64,000 nt of DNA. Source: a virus. Shown here one piece after another: positions 17,429 to 26,966 of this stretch (position 1 is the stretch's first letter; each line of letters begins with the position of its first letter). The notes beneath the pieces are model-generated. The model made no database searches. It was not told the origin of the DNA and saw only the letters and a list, made by a program, of their open reading frames with translations. The stretch lies in IMG/VR virus record IMGVR_UViG_3300047322_000607, positions 1-64,000 of that record. One strand, 5' to 3'. A program made the position numbers and the translations under genes.

Positions 17429-19195
17429 ATGGCCGACGCGAAAGTTACAGTCGGCGCGGATGCGAGCGCCGCGGAACGAGCGGCCGCGGTCGTCAAAGCG
17501 GCGTGGAAAGACGCCGGCGCGGCGATCACTTCGTCGATCGGCAGTGCGGCATCGTCGGTTATCAACGACCTGGCGAACGTCGCGACGGCGGCCGGGAAGG
17601 TCAACTTCTCCTCGCAGCGGGAGCAGGTAAAGGAATTCGAGGGATCGACCGCCCGAATGGCGACCTCCGCCGATCGGGACCTCGAGCAGTTTCGGAGCGG
17701 CCTCGAGCGCACCGGCAAGGAGATCGGCAAGAAGCCGGGCGAGGTCGCGGCCTGGACGTCGGAGGTCGGGAAGCTCACGCACTCCTACGTGGGCGCCGGC
17801 GAGGCGCTGAAGGGGATCTCCGGTCTCGCCGCGTTGACCGGGCGCGGGGTCGACGAATACAAGGGTCTCGCCGCGACCCTCGGAACGGTTGGCCACGTCG
17901 CCGGCGACACCACCCACGCGATCGGCGTACTGACCGCGCAAGCCGATGCGATGGGGGTCCGGGGCGGGATCGATGCCTTCGCCGGCCAGGTCGAGGCGCT
18001 GCAGGACGTGATCGGACGCTTCGCGGTGAAGAGCGAAGCCGACCTCCTGAAGGTCACCGGCGCCGCGGCGATGCTGGGGCGCGGCCTGGGCGGCGCGGCC
18101 GCGCAGCGGGTGCAGCAGCAGGCGCTCGGCGCGGTCGCGAACGACCCGCTCCGCTGGGAGCGCTTTCTCGGGCACTCGATCACCGACGAGCACGGGCAGG
18201 TCGCCGATCCGGCCCAAGTGCTGAAGGAGATCACCGAGAAGACCAAGAAGCGCTACGGCAAGCAGGCGCGGCGCGTGCTCGAGCTGAACTTCGGCGCCGA
18301 GACCGGCGCGGCGCTCTTCGGCGCGGATTTCAACGCGGCAACGGCGGCCGGCGCGCTCCCCCCATCGTCCCGGGCGGCCGACGCGCAAAAGAAGTTTCTC
18401 GCCACCGACGCCGGTCAGCGCGGGGTCGCGGAGGCGGAGCTCGCCACCTCGGCGCGCTCGCTCCTCGGCTCCTCGACCCTACTCGGGAAGGCGGCCGACA
18501 GCCTGCAGAAGTTCAGCGCCTCGAGCCCGATCATCGGGACCCTGATCGCCACCGCGACCGGAAACACGCTCTCTACCTTCATGTCCCGATTCGGCACGAC
18601 CCTTTCCACCCTCATGGGCGGCAAGGGCAACGGCGGCGCGGTCGGCGGCGCGCTCGACGTGGTCGGCAAGGGCAACGGCGGCGCCGGTGCAGCGCTCGGA
18701 AAGGCTGGCCTAGTCGCCGCGGCCGCGCTCGGCGGCTACGAAGCCGGGACCGCGCTCGACGAATGGCTGCACATTTCGGATCGAGCGGTCGGGGTCGGTG
18801 GTCACGGCGGCGCGCGGTCGATCGAAGAGGACAACGCGCAGGCGGACGTCGTTTCGAACCGTACCCTCGCGATGCGCCGGCTCATGCAGCAGCGGGCGAA
18901 CGCGGCGCTCCATGGGGTCGACCTGCAGGGCGCCGAGCGGGGCGCGGCGGTCAACGCGACCCAACGGGTGATCCAGGCGAACAGTGCGCTCGCCGGCGGC
19001 GGCGCGCCGCTGGTCGCCGCGCTGGTCGCCGAGCTCCGCAAGAGCGGGAAAGACCAGGTCGACGCCGACCGGATCGCGAAGGCGGTCGAGCTCGGCTTCA
19101 AGAATGTGAAGCTCACGGTCAGCAACGCCTCGGCGACGCCGGTCGAGGTCGCCGCGCATGGAGCGAAGAGCGCCGCGGCCGGGAGTCAGAAATAA
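17429..19195 (+). CDS. Tape measure protein
   Basis: The 588-aa protein follows the chaperones and precedes gpN-like, as in Mu. It is rich in Ala, Gly and Lys with long helical segments and a central hydrophobic Gly/Ala-rich region (residues about 360-450) typical of tape measures. It sets tail length. At under 600 residues it suggests a fairly short tail. The final TAA is immediately followed by the ATG of the next gene. Confidence 0.8.
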   Translation: MADAKVTVGADASAAERAAAVVKAAWKDAGAAITSSIGSAASSVINDLANVATAAGKVNFSSQREQVKEFEGSTARMATSADRDLEQFRSGLERTGKEIGKKPGEVAAWTSEVGKLTHSYVGAGEALKGISGLAALTGRGVDEYKGLAATLGTVGHVAGDTTHAIGVLTAQADAMGVRGGIDAFAGQVEALQDVIGRFAVKSEADLLKVTGAAAMLGRGLGGAAAQRVQQQALGAVANDPLRWERFLGHSITDEHGQVADPAQVLKEITEKTKKRYGKQARRVLELNFGAETGAALFGADFNAATAAGALPPSSRAADAQKKFLATDAGQRGVAEAELATSARSLLGSSTLLGKAADSLQKFSASSPIIGTLIATATGNTLSTFMSRFGTTLSTLMGGKGNGGAVGGALDVVGKGNGGAGAALGKAGLVAAAALGGYEAGTALDEWLHISDRAVGVGGHGGARSIEEDNAQADVVSNRTLAMRRLMQQRANAALHGVDLQGAERGAAVNATQRVIQANSALAGGGAPLVAALVAELRKSGKDQVDADRIAKAVELGFKNVKLTVSNASATPVEVAAHGAKSAAAGSQK

Positions 19196-20281
19196 ATGGC
19201 CATTCCACCGCCCCCCGATGCCGCGCCGCAGTCCTTCTCTTTCGCCGGGAAGGCCTACGATTCGATCCTGATCCGGTTCTCCGGCCACAACAAGCGCCGG
19301 CTCGTGTCGCAAGAATTCTTGAACCGCGCCGGCGGCCGGGTCGAGGATCGGGAAGCAGCGCAGCGGCGGCTCGACGTCGCGATGGTCTTCACCGGGCCCA
19401 GCTGCGCGACCGACTACGCGACCTTTCGGCAGTCGGTGCGGGACAACCCTCGAGGCCTGCTCACCCACCCGATCGCCGGGCAGTGGGCGGCATTCTGCGA
19501 AGGACCGGACGAAGAAGTAGACTTTTCGCAGGCGCTCGACCGGATCGCGGTGAACGTCGGCTTCCTCGAGGATGAACTAGACGCGCAAGCGTCGATCGTC
19601 GACGTCCCGGATGTCTCTTCGGCGGCCCAAACCGCGACCACCACCAGCAGCAGCATGCAGCAGGCGGTCGCCGAATTCATGGGGGCGATCGCGAAGGCGC
19701 AGGGCGTAGTCGCCGAGGTTCAGAACAAGATCGACGATGCGCTCGCGCAGGTCGCGCTCGTGTCCGCGCCGATCGACTTTCTGCGCGACACCATCCGATC
19801 GGCGGCCGGAGTCGAATCGTCGATCGTCGGGACGATCACCGGGATCGCCACGGCCGGCGACCTGCTCGCGCAGGAGGTCGACGACTACGTGACCAGCGCC
19901 GCGGCGGCCTTCAACGGAAATGACACCGTCGCCGGCTTCTCGACCTCGACGGCATCCAAGCTCGACACCGTCGCGACGACGGCGCTCGCGCTCGAGGAGC
20001 TCCTGATGACGGCCTCGCCGACCCCGGCGGGAAGCGCGGACGCGGTCGGAGGGGTCGAGGAAACCCTCGCGGCCTGCTACGTGCTCGACGCGGCAGTGAA
20101 GGCGGCGAAGCCTCCGCTCGTCGACTTCATCGTTACCCGGGTGATCGACGTGATCAGCTTGGCGACGCAGCTCTACCCGGGCCAGGACCCGCTACCACGC
20201 GCCGCGGAGATCATGGGGCTGAACCGGATCCCGAACCCGGCAGCGATCCGGCCTGGTGTGATCCAGGTCTTCGAAAAGTAG
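19196..20281 (+). CDS. Mu gpN-like tail/DNA circularisation family protein
   Basis: The first 100 residues resemble the N-terminal domain of gpN proteins (annotated as 'DNA circularisation'), with YDSILIRFSGHNKRRLVSQE and YATFRQSVRDNPRGLLTHP. In Mu, gpN belongs to the baseplate/tail hub. Length (361 aa) is a little below Mu's. The C-terminal half is Ala-rich and helical. Start abuts the tape measure stop. Confidence 0.8.
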   Translation: MAIPPPPDAAPQSFSFAGKAYDSILIRFSGHNKRRLVSQEFLNRAGGRVEDREAAQRRLDVAMVFTGPSCATDYATFRQSVRDNPRGLLTHPIAGQWAAFCEGPDEEVDFSQALDRIAVNVGFLEDELDAQASIVDVPDVSSAAQTATTTSSSMQQAVAEFMGAIAKAQGVVAEVQNKIDDALAQVALVSAPIDFLRDTIRSAAGVESSIVGTITGIATAGDLLAQEVDDYVTSAAAAFNGNDTVAGFSTSTASKLDTVATTALALEELLMTASPTPAGSADAVGGVEETLAACYVLDAAVKAAKPPLVDFIVTRVIDVISLATQLYPGQDPLPRAAEIMGLNRIPNPAAIRPGVIQVFEK

Positions 20282-20284
20282 GCC

Positions 20285-21643
20285 ATGGCCAACAGCGACC
20301 CCGCGACCTCGCCGCGCTGCTCAAAAATGCGGCTGAAGGTGCCGTCGTCGGACGGTCAGACCCTCACGATCACCTCGGATCCGAACATCGCGCCGAGCCT
20401 CGCCGGGAACATCTTCCCGGCCAAGGAGTGGGCGATCACCGACGATGTCATGAACGTTTCGGATGCGGCTTCAGTGAGCATCGCCAACGACAACGGCGAA
20501 GTGAGCGGCCTCTTCCAAGATGGTCAGAAGGTGGTGCTCGAGGAATCGGATCCGGACGTCGCGAACGGGCAATGGATCCAGCAATTCACCGGGCGGATCG
20601 TCGGGACCGAGAGCTACAGCGACCAGGCCGGCGGGTCGAACATCATGCTCTCGATGATGGATCTCGGTTGGCACCTCACCAGCTGCGACGCCGAGCCGCT
20701 GAAGCAGATCAAAAATAAGAAGTTCGTCGAGCTCCTCAAGATCTTGATCGATCCAAGCTGGGGACTTGCACCGACCACCCGGATCAACAGCCTGGCGCGC
20801 GCGCTCGGTCTGCCGAACCCGGGAGCGCTCTCGCTCGGCGACGCGCTCGGCGAGGCGATCATCACCAGCAACGATTTGAACCGGCGAATCAAACACGGCC
20901 GGCAAATCATCATGCAGAATTTCAAGCCGCAGCTGGGCGCGGTGCTCCCGTTCATCCAGATCGAGCCGGGTCAGAAGCCGCTCGACATCCTGAAAACCTA
21001 TTGCGCCCGCATGGGCTGGCTGCTGAACGTCGGCGCGCAGGGGGAGATCATCTTCTTCCGGCCCCGGTTCGATACCGACCCGCTCTATACGCTGCACTTC
21101 CATTCGACCAGGGCGGAAGAGCGGACCCGGAACAACATCATCGGGCGGCCGACCATTCGAACGTCGCTCGCCGAGCGCTATTCGGAGGTGCAGACCTGGT
21201 CAACGGTGGTGATCCCGCCGGAGATCCAGAATACGGAGAACCCGAACGAGATGTATCGGCACTCTTCGGTGAAGGCCTCGCCGAACCCGGTCCCGTTCTT
21301 CCGGCGGCACATCGTCAACGACGGCGAAGCGATCAACGACCAACTGCGGAAGAACCGGGCGACGTGGGAGATGCAACTCGGGATGTTCAACGCCGAGACC
21401 TACGAAGCGGAGTTTCCGGCTCACTCGCAGGACGGAGCGAAGTTCGTCTCCGACACGATGATCAGCATGAACGACACGATCCACAAGTGGGAGGGCGCGC
21501 ATTACGTCTCGTCGGTGCACCGCTCCGACACCTTGCGCGACGGCCCGCGATCGCGGCTCACCATCCACCGGCCGGGCCTGCTCAACCCGGAATTGACCGC
21601 GCTCGACGTGGGCGGCGGCGCGCGAAAGGCTCTCGGAAAATGA
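20285..21643 (+). CDS. Baseplate hub protein, Mu gpP-like (gp44)
   Basis: The 452-aa protein occupies the gpP place between gpN and the spike. It has the hub pattern of paired beta domains with a late-protein-D-like fold: KPLDILKTYCARMGWLL near the middle and a conserved C-terminal hub region (KWEGAHYVSSVHRSDT). It connects tube, sheath and spike. Its stop overlaps the next start as ATGA. Confidence 0.8.
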   Translation: MANSDPATSPRCSKMRLKVPSSDGQTLTITSDPNIAPSLAGNIFPAKEWAITDDVMNVSDAASVSIANDNGEVSGLFQDGQKVVLEESDPDVANGQWIQQFTGRIVGTESYSDQAGGSNIMLSMMDLGWHLTSCDAEPLKQIKNKKFVELLKILIDPSWGLAPTTRINSLARALGLPNPGALSLGDALGEAIITSNDLNRRIKHGRQIIMQNFKPQLGAVLPFIQIEPGQKPLDILKTYCARMGWLLNVGAQGEIIFFRPRFDTDPLYTLHFHSTRAEERTRNNIIGRPTIRTSLAERYSEVQTWSTVVIPPEIQNTENPNEMYRHSSVKASPNPVPFFRRHIVNDGEAINDQLRKNRATWEMQLGMFNAETYEAEFPAHSQDGAKFVSDTMISMNDTIHKWEGAHYVSSVHRSDTLRDGPRSRLTIHRPGLLNPELTALDVGGGARKALGK

Positions 21644-22266
21644 ACTTCTCCGCCGAGCTCGCCGACCTTCGGAAGTGGGTCGAAAACAAGCTCACCCTTC
21701 ACACGGCGACGCTCTTCGGCTGGACCCTCACGGCGAAAAGCTCGGAGATGGGCGACACCGACCAGGCGGAGACCGCCGACGGCGAGAAGGGTCAACGCCC
21801 CGTGCGTCGGATCGAGCCGTGGGGGCACCGCGGCCGGGCGCCATCCAAGATCCGGAGTTTCTGGATCCGCCTGGGGTCTTCGAACGTGCTCTTCGTCGGG
21901 ATCGCCCCGTCGAAGGGCTACGGGCCGAACGACCTCGAGGAGGGCGAGACCGCGATCTACTCGGCGAAAAACCCGGAAGTGGTGCGCGCGAAATCGGACG
22001 GTACGACGGCGATCACCTCGAGCAATTCGAAGCCGCTAACCCTGAACGGCGACGGCCACCCGCTCCCGAAATTCGACACCTACGAAGCGGCGGAGAAGAC
22101 CTTTCTAGCCGCGCTCGACACCCTCCTGAATTCCGGGATGGTGGTCGCTGGCGCTGCGGCGTCCTTCTCGCCGGCGAACCTCGCGACCTTCGAAGCGGCG
22201 AAGACCGTTTTCTTCAACGGTCTATCCGGCCACACCTACGAATCGACCGACGTCAAAAACGATTAG
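21640..22266 (+). CDS. Baseplate spike protein, Mu gp45-like
   Basis: The true start is ATG 21640, overlapping the hub stop. The 208-aa protein has the OB-fold and beta-helix pattern of the membrane-piercing spike: IEPWGHRGRAPSKIRS followed by repetitive short strands (AIYSAKNPEVVRAKSDGTTAI). The final 60 residues are helical and are not typical of Mu gp45. Confidence 0.8.
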   Translation: MNFSAELADLRKWVENKLTLHTATLFGWTLTAKSSEMGDTDQAETADGEKGQRPVRRIEPWGHRGRAPSKIRSFWIRLGSSNVLFVGIAPSKGYGPNDLEEGETAIYSAKNPEVVRAKSDGTTAITSSNSKPLTLNGDGHPLPKFDTYEAAEKTFLAALDTLLNSGMVVAGAAASFSPANLATFEAAKTVFFNGLSGHTYESTDVKND

Positions 22267-22275
22267 GGGGCGACG

Positions 22276-22677
22276 ATGGCCGACAACTCCCCGCTTCCAC
22301 CGCCGGGCCCGAAGCTCGACATCACCCTTGGAAACCGCAACCCGGCGACCGGGCGCTTCAACTTCGTGCGCGGCGCGGACGGCGATGTCTCCTTCGATGC
22401 GACGCAGCAGCACGCGGTCGTGACCTCGGCGCTCGAGGACAAAAACGCCTATTGGGCCGACTTCAACCACGGCAGCGACTTGCACACCCTCGAGTCGATC
22501 AACGCGCGCACCGAGTCGCAAGCCGAGGCGATGGTGCTCGACGCGGAAGCGCCGCTCGTACAGGCGAACATCGTCTCGAGCTTGACCGCGACGGCGGTCC
22601 CGGATCGGCAGCATGGGCGACTCGGGATCGACGTCCACTATAAGACGCCGGCGGGCGCGCAGAAGGTGAGCCTCTAG
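22276..22677 (+). CDS. Baseplate wedge protein, Mu gp46-like
   Basis: The 133-aa protein matches the gp46/gpW-type wedge family in size and placement and has the typical central segment (WADFNHGSDLHTLESIN). It is homologous in role to T4 gp25, which nucleates sheath assembly. The gene is flanked by spike and gpJ-like genes. Confidence 0.75.
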   Translation: MADNSPLPPPGPKLDITLGNRNPATGRFNFVRGADGDVSFDATQQHAVVTSALEDKNAYWADFNHGSDLHTLESINARTESQAEAMVLDAEAPLVQANIVSSLTATAVPDRQHGRLGIDVHYKTPAGAQKVSL

Positions 22678-22678
22678 G

Positions 22679-24181
22679 ATGTCGACCCCGACCCGCAGCT
22701 TCGCGCAGATGCTCCGGCGCGGCCTCGCGCACTTTCGGACGTCCTTCCGCGGCTTCCCGATGGGGCTGAAGAACTTTCTCGGGCAGGTCGCGCGGGCGGT
22801 CGTGCTGGTGGTCTTCGGCCTTCAGAAGAGCGTCGAGGACGTCGACCGTAACATCGTGCCTTCGGCCGATTCGGACGATGACACGCTGACCAGCTTCGCC
22901 GAGCTGATCGGTCTCCCGGACGGTCAGGGCGGCCTCGGGCGCCTGAAGCCGACCAAGGCGAGCGGCGGCGTCGCAACGCTGACCGGCGTCATGGGCACCA
23001 TCTACCCGAACGGAGCGACCGCCACCGCCGAGGATGGCGTGACCACGGTCGAGCTCTCCGGGGGGGTCACCATCCCGGGATCGCCCCCAGGATTCGGATC
23101 GGTAGTGGGCAAGTTCGTTGCGGTCACCGCCGGGACGGTCGGGAACCTCGGCGTCGGCTCCTTGCTGACCTGGACGAGCCCACCGGCCGGCGCGGATTCG
23201 ACTTTCCTCCTCACCGAGCCGTTGGAAGGCGCGATCGACCTCGAGAGCAACGCCGACGTTTTCAAGCGGATCGTCGAGCGCCTGCAGGATCCACCGCGGG
23301 GCGGAGTCGACACCGACTATCAGTTTTGGGCCCAGCTCCCGGGGGTCTTCTTCACCTACGTCTATCCGCTGCGCTCCGGGACCGGGTCGGTCGACCTGGT
23401 GATCACCGCGGCCGGTAGCGGGATCGGGAGGGTCCCCTCGAGCGCCGTCAAGGCCGAGGTCGAGGCGGCGATCCTCAAGCTGCGGCCGGTCGCGGCCTCG
23501 GCGGTCAACGTCCTTCTCGCGGTCACCACCTCCGGCCACCTGGTGCGCGTCCGGGTCACGGTGAGCAGCGAGAAGTACGCCTTCGACTGGATCGACACGG
23601 CCGGCGGCCCGTTCACGGTCGACGCCGGCGGCTATGCCGCGGGCCCACCGGCGACCCTCCGGTTGAATACCATCGCCCCGGCATCGCTGAAGGCGGCGAT
23701 CGACGCCTACAAGGCGGCGCCGACGAGCGTGCTCGCTCCGCGGCTCCAAGTGCTCTCGACCGGGTCGGTGATCAACCCCCCGATCCATGCGGTCGACTAC
23801 GTCGACGGCGGCGGGAAAACGACGCTCACCCTCGAGTCCATTCCGGCCGACTGGACGGCGCCGAGCAACGGAAATTCCGTGTACGCCTACGGCCCCGTGG
23901 TCGCGACCATCGCGGCCGGGATCCTGGCGCTCTGCGACGGCCTGGGACCATCGAGGATTTCCGGCTTCGGCGACCTGATCCAGCCGTGGACCGACATCCT
24001 CACGATCGCCGGGATCATCGCCGTTGCTGAGAATGCCAGCGACACCGATGGAACCCGGTTGATCTCGAACGTCCCGGTCGGAGAGGCGACGATCGACGGC
24101 TTCGCGGCCGACGTGCAGGGCGCCGACAACAGCACGGCGCCGGAGCTCCTCTTTCTCTCGCACGTCGCGGTCACTCAGTAG
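22679..24181 (+). CDS. Baseplate J-like protein, Mu gp47-like
   Basis: The 500-aa protein forms the baseplate wedge together with gp46 and gp48. Conserved features are the N-terminal helical region and the segments LESNADVFKRIVERLQDPPRGG and VFFTYVYPL. It is larger than Mu gp47 (381 aa), with extra beta-rich sequence in the last 200 residues. It starts 2 bases after the gp46-like stop. Confidence 0.85.
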   Translation: MSTPTRSFAQMLRRGLAHFRTSFRGFPMGLKNFLGQVARAVVLVVFGLQKSVEDVDRNIVPSADSDDDTLTSFAELIGLPDGQGGLGRLKPTKASGGVATLTGVMGTIYPNGATATAEDGVTTVELSGGVTIPGSPPGFGSVVGKFVAVTAGTVGNLGVGSLLTWTSPPAGADSTFLLTEPLEGAIDLESNADVFKRIVERLQDPPRGGVDTDYQFWAQLPGVFFTYVYPLRSGTGSVDLVITAAGSGIGRVPSSAVKAEVEAAILKLRPVAASAVNVLLAVTTSGHLVRVRVTVSSEKYAFDWIDTAGGPFTVDAGGYAAGPPATLRLNTIAPASLKAAIDAYKAAPTSVLAPRLQVLSTGSVINPPIHAVDYVDGGGKTTLTLESIPADWTAPSNGNSVYAYGPVVATIAAGILALCDGLGPSRISGFGDLIQPWTDILTIAGIIAVAENASDTDGTRLISNVPVGEATIDGFAADVQGADNSTAPELLFLSHVAVTQ

Positions 24182-24184
24182 CCC

Positions 24185-25840
24185 ATGCCCGCGATCTCTC
24201 TTCGCACCTTCGGGCCGGACAACAATCCGGCGGGCGCCTCGCCCTTCGTCGGGATCCCGGTCCCGGTCGGCGTGCGCGACGGCGACGTCGTGCTCGTTGG
24301 GCTCTCGACCCCGACCGGCGTCACCATCACCCCGCCAAGCGATGAATGGACCTTGATCGCGGCGACCGACCCGAACGCGCCGATCGCGATCTCGGTCTAC
24401 TGGGCGACCGCGCTGAATGTGGGCGCGCATTGGATTTTCGCGCTCTCCTCTTCGGTAGAGGCGGCCGGCGCGTGCCTGGTCTATGGGGGCGTCGACCCTT
24501 TCGAGCCGGTCGAGCTCTTCGCCAGCGCGACCACCCCGACCAGCGCGGCGGACGCGCATGTGATCGCCGGCTATTCGACCAGCTTCCCGGGCGACGAGAT
24601 CGCGCTATTCATCGGCGCGCCGAAGGCTGGTGTCTACACCCCCGCGACCGGCTACCTCGCCGCGGTCGCACACTTCCAAACCAACGCGACGATCGAGGCG
24701 CATCACAAATCGCAACCCCAGGCGGCGGCGGTCGCGCCGACGACCGCCACCTTCTCCCCTTCGCCAGCTGCGAACTACGCCGGCGCCTCGATCGTGATCG
24801 CGCTGCGGCCCGGGGTCGGTCTGCTCTCGCTCGAGGAGGTGAAGGATCGGCTCGTCGAGGCCTTCCCGGGCGGCGCGGATCGGGTGTACGACCTCGACCC
24901 GGGCGGCGACTACTACCTCTTTTTCACGGCGATCGCACAGATCCTGAAGATCTACGGCTTCGACCTGGTCGACCTGCTGCGGCTCGAGATCTCGCCGGCG
25001 ACCTGTCGCTACAAGCTCCCCCAATGGGAACGGATCTTCGGCCTCGAGACCACGCGCACGGCGATCGGCGGCACCATCCCGCAGCGGCAGGCGCAGGTTG
25101 TGGCGGCCTGGCGCGCGGCGGCCGGGCAGGGCTCGACGATCCCGACCGTGCAGGCGGTAGTCGGTCCGCTCCTCGGCTACGCCGACCCGTCTCTGCTCGA
25201 GGTGCTCGAGGTCGACCGGACGGCGCTCGACTTGGCGCTGACCTACGAATACGACACGCCGCTATCTATCCTTGGCGGCGGAAACGATGGCGGGACGGTG
25301 GTGGTCCGGGATGTCTCGACGGTCTCGCCGGCTGGTGTCCGGCTGGTCTTCGACAATCCGATCATCAGTGACACCGGCGATCTTCTGATCCGGCTGACCG
25401 CCCCCGACGCATTCCAAGATGGGTGGGAGCTCCCCGTCGAGTTCGCAAACAACGTCGATCCGATGATCCTCCGGCGGCGCTCCTTCGCTGGACATCAGAT
25501 TTACGGAACTTGGATCGTCTCGATCACCTCTTCGGCCGGCAACTTCTCCGCCGACGACTTCAAGCTCCTGGTCGAAGGCGGAGCTCGGGAAGCCGGTCTC
25601 GACGGCTACGGGACCGAGATCTTCCACTGGGCGGTTTTCGTCGATCCGGCGCTGGTCAACGCGGTCACCCCGGAGGACGACGCCGGCGCGCTCTTCGCCA
25701 TTCGGAAGATCCAACAGGCGCACACCTACGGGACCTTGATCAAGCCGTCGGCGACCGTCGACGGCGGCGGCAACCCGATCAGCAACTTCGCGATCCCCGA
25801 TGACCCGAACGCGATCCCGGATCGCTGTATCCCCGCCTAG
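24185..25840 (+). CDS. Mu gp48-like baseplate protein with extra N- and C-terminal domains
   Basis: Residues about 210-330 resemble DUF2313/gp48 (LKIYGFDLVDLLRLEISPAT, LPQWERIFGLE). Mu gp48 is about 190 aa, so this 551-aa protein carries extras. The first 200 residues form a beta-rich domain. Residues about 375-470 resemble the P domain of proprotein convertases in layout (two strands, DGW, then YGTWIVSI...). Such domains may bind host surfaces or fibres; that is inference. Confidence 0.75.
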   Translation: MPAISLRTFGPDNNPAGASPFVGIPVPVGVRDGDVVLVGLSTPTGVTITPPSDEWTLIAATDPNAPIAISVYWATALNVGAHWIFALSSSVEAAGACLVYGGVDPFEPVELFASATTPTSAADAHVIAGYSTSFPGDEIALFIGAPKAGVYTPATGYLAAVAHFQTNATIEAHHKSQPQAAAVAPTTATFSPSPAANYAGASIVIALRPGVGLLSLEEVKDRLVEAFPGGADRVYDLDPGGDYYLFFTAIAQILKIYGFDLVDLLRLEISPATCRYKLPQWERIFGLETTRTAIGGTIPQRQAQVVAAWRAAAGQGSTIPTVQAVVGPLLGYADPSLLEVLEVDRTALDLALTYEYDTPLSILGGGNDGGTVVVRDVSTVSPAGVRLVFDNPIISDTGDLLIRLTAPDAFQDGWELPVEFANNVDPMILRRRSFAGHQIYGTWIVSITSSAGNFSADDFKLLVEGGAREAGLDGYGTEIFHWAVFVDPALVNAVTPEDDAGALFAIRKIQQAHTYGTLIKPSATVDGGGNPISNFAIPDDPNAIPDRCIPA

Positions 25841-25858
25841 GCGGAGCAAGGATCCCGC

Positions 25859-26428
25859 ATGCCCGTTTGGCCTTTTGCACGACTGACGACCTACCTCTCC
25901 GGGTCGCTCCCGGCGATCAAGGCGCTGGATCTGAACGATTTCCAGGACTACATCGTCGGTCTTTTTTCGGGAACGAAATCCATCAAATCGCTTTGGGTTG
26001 ATGGGGTCGGAGATGTTGCTAGCGCCGTCGCAGCTGGGACGGTGCGCGCGCTCCTTGCAGTTCTCGACACCAACGGGAATGGAACGACCGCCCCGACGAC
26101 GTCCTTCCCGCTCGGCACCATGACCAAAGACATGATCCCGATCGGCTGGGCTCACGTCTCCGTAAGTGGTGGTGTCGCGGCGCTGGTGCGGGGCGTGAAC
26201 GTGAACGCGATCGCCTATATCGGAGGCGGGACGACGAACGTCACCTTCAATCCGACGGTGTCCAACGCGACCGACTGTATTTGCTTGGCGAGTACCGCAA
26301 CGCAGGATCGAACCATCTACGCGACCCCGGCAAACTCTGGCGGGAAACTTCAAGTGCAGGTCGTGACTCGAAGCCTCGCTCCGGCGAGCGTCGATACGAC
26401 CTTTTTCGTCGCGGCCTGGGGAAGCTAG
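25859..26428 (+). CDS. Tail-associated structural protein, possible fibre-attachment protein
   Basis: The 189-aa protein closes the baseplate operon. It begins with a helical segment and continues as beta-rich sequence (VSVSGGVAALVRGVNVNAIAYIG). I recognise no family. Its last 4 bases overlap the end of the minus-strand lipoprotein gene, tail to tail. Its codon use is slightly less GC-rich than that of its neighbours. Confidence 0.7.
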   Translation: MPVWPFARLTTYLSGSLPAIKALDLNDFQDYIVGLFSGTKSIKSLWVDGVGDVASAVAAGTVRALLAVLDTNGNGTTAPTTSFPLGTMTKDMIPIGWAHVSVSGGVAALVRGVNVNAIAYIGGGTTNVTFNPTVSNATDCICLASTATQDRTIYATPANSGGKLQVQVVTRSLAPASVDTTFFVAAWGS

Positions 26429-26790
26429 AAGCGAAATTGATCGGCGCAGGCCGTCGGAGGGCTAGGCCAATGAGTCGAGCCGACACGGTCGACGTTGCAC
26501 GAGAAGCCGTCAATCGGAGTGATGCAGTCGTTCGTCGCCGAGGTCACATCACGAATCGACGAGATCGCATCGCAGGAATGGCCGGCGAGGAAGTAGTTCG
26601 ATAGAAATCGCTCGCAATCCGTCGGTGCAGCGCCGGGCCTATCGCATACGCACAACCGCATTTCCGCTGCGAGGAAATCTCGACAGATCGAGACGTCGAG
26701 ATCGTGCGAGCTCGGATCGGCGGGAACCTCGAGCGCTGGGGTTGAACAGGCCGAAAAGAGCAGGATCAGGAAGGCGAGGGCTGCACGCAT
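26425..26790 (-). CDS. Antisense accessory lipoprotein (moron)
   Basis: This is the only minus-strand gene in the virion region. The 121-aa product starts with a lipoprotein signal, MRAALAFLILLFSAC, with the lipobox Cys at residue 15. The mature part has seven further Cys, which fits a small disulfide-rich periplasmic or surface protein. It has its own promoter (26824-26855) and a CCAGGAG ribosome-binding site. Phage lipoproteins encoded as morons often block superinfection or alter the host surface; that role is inferred, not shown. Confidence 0.75.
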   Translation of the reverse strand: MRAALAFLILLFSACSTPALEVPADPSSHDLDVSICRDFLAAEMRLCVCDRPGAAPTDCERFLSNYFLAGHSCDAISSIRDVTSATNDCITPIDGFSCNVDRVGSTHWPSPPTACADQFRF

Positions 26791-26823
26791 CGTGGGCTCC
26801 TGGGGGTTGATGGGGTGCTTTCA

Positions 26824-26855
26824 ACCTACGTCCGAAGGTGCAAGAGCGCAAGTAA
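26824..26855 (-). promoter_or_regulatory. Conserved 19-bp promoter element, site E
   Basis: On the minus strand, 26855-26837 read TTACTTGCGCTCTTGCACC, identical to site A. TTGCGC is at 26851-26846 and GTAGGT, the -10-like box, at 26829-26824 (16-base spacer). A leader of about 25 bases with CCAGGAG leads to the ATG at 26790. The match in reverse orientation, exactly in front of the only minus-strand gene here, is strong evidence that the element is a promoter. Confidence 0.75.
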
Positions 26856-26872
26856 AAAAGAACGGCTCTCGG

Positions 26873-26938
26873 GGCGCCCGCTCCTACTCCTGGGACCGTC
26901 GCAAGACGGAGAGAGACCGGAGCGGGCGCCTCGTTTTT
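26873..26938 (+). terminator. Strong intrinsic terminator after the tail operon
   Basis: A perfect 12-bp stem, GGCGCCCGCTCC (26873-26884) with GGAGCGGGCGCC (26919-26930), is followed by TCGTTTTT. Its 34-base loop contains a second hairpin, CCGTC-GCAA-GACGG, with a GNRA tetraloop. It would end plus-strand transcription from the baseplate genes before the fibre genes. Confidence 0.8.
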
Positions 26939-26966
26939 CCCTTTCCTCGAGAAGGAGCACACCAGC

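Noticed and set aside
22499-24559. Minus-strand open frame of 686 codons opposite the gp47-like gene
   Set aside because: Arg/Gly/Asp-rich shadow; the plus-strand gene matches a known baseplate protein.
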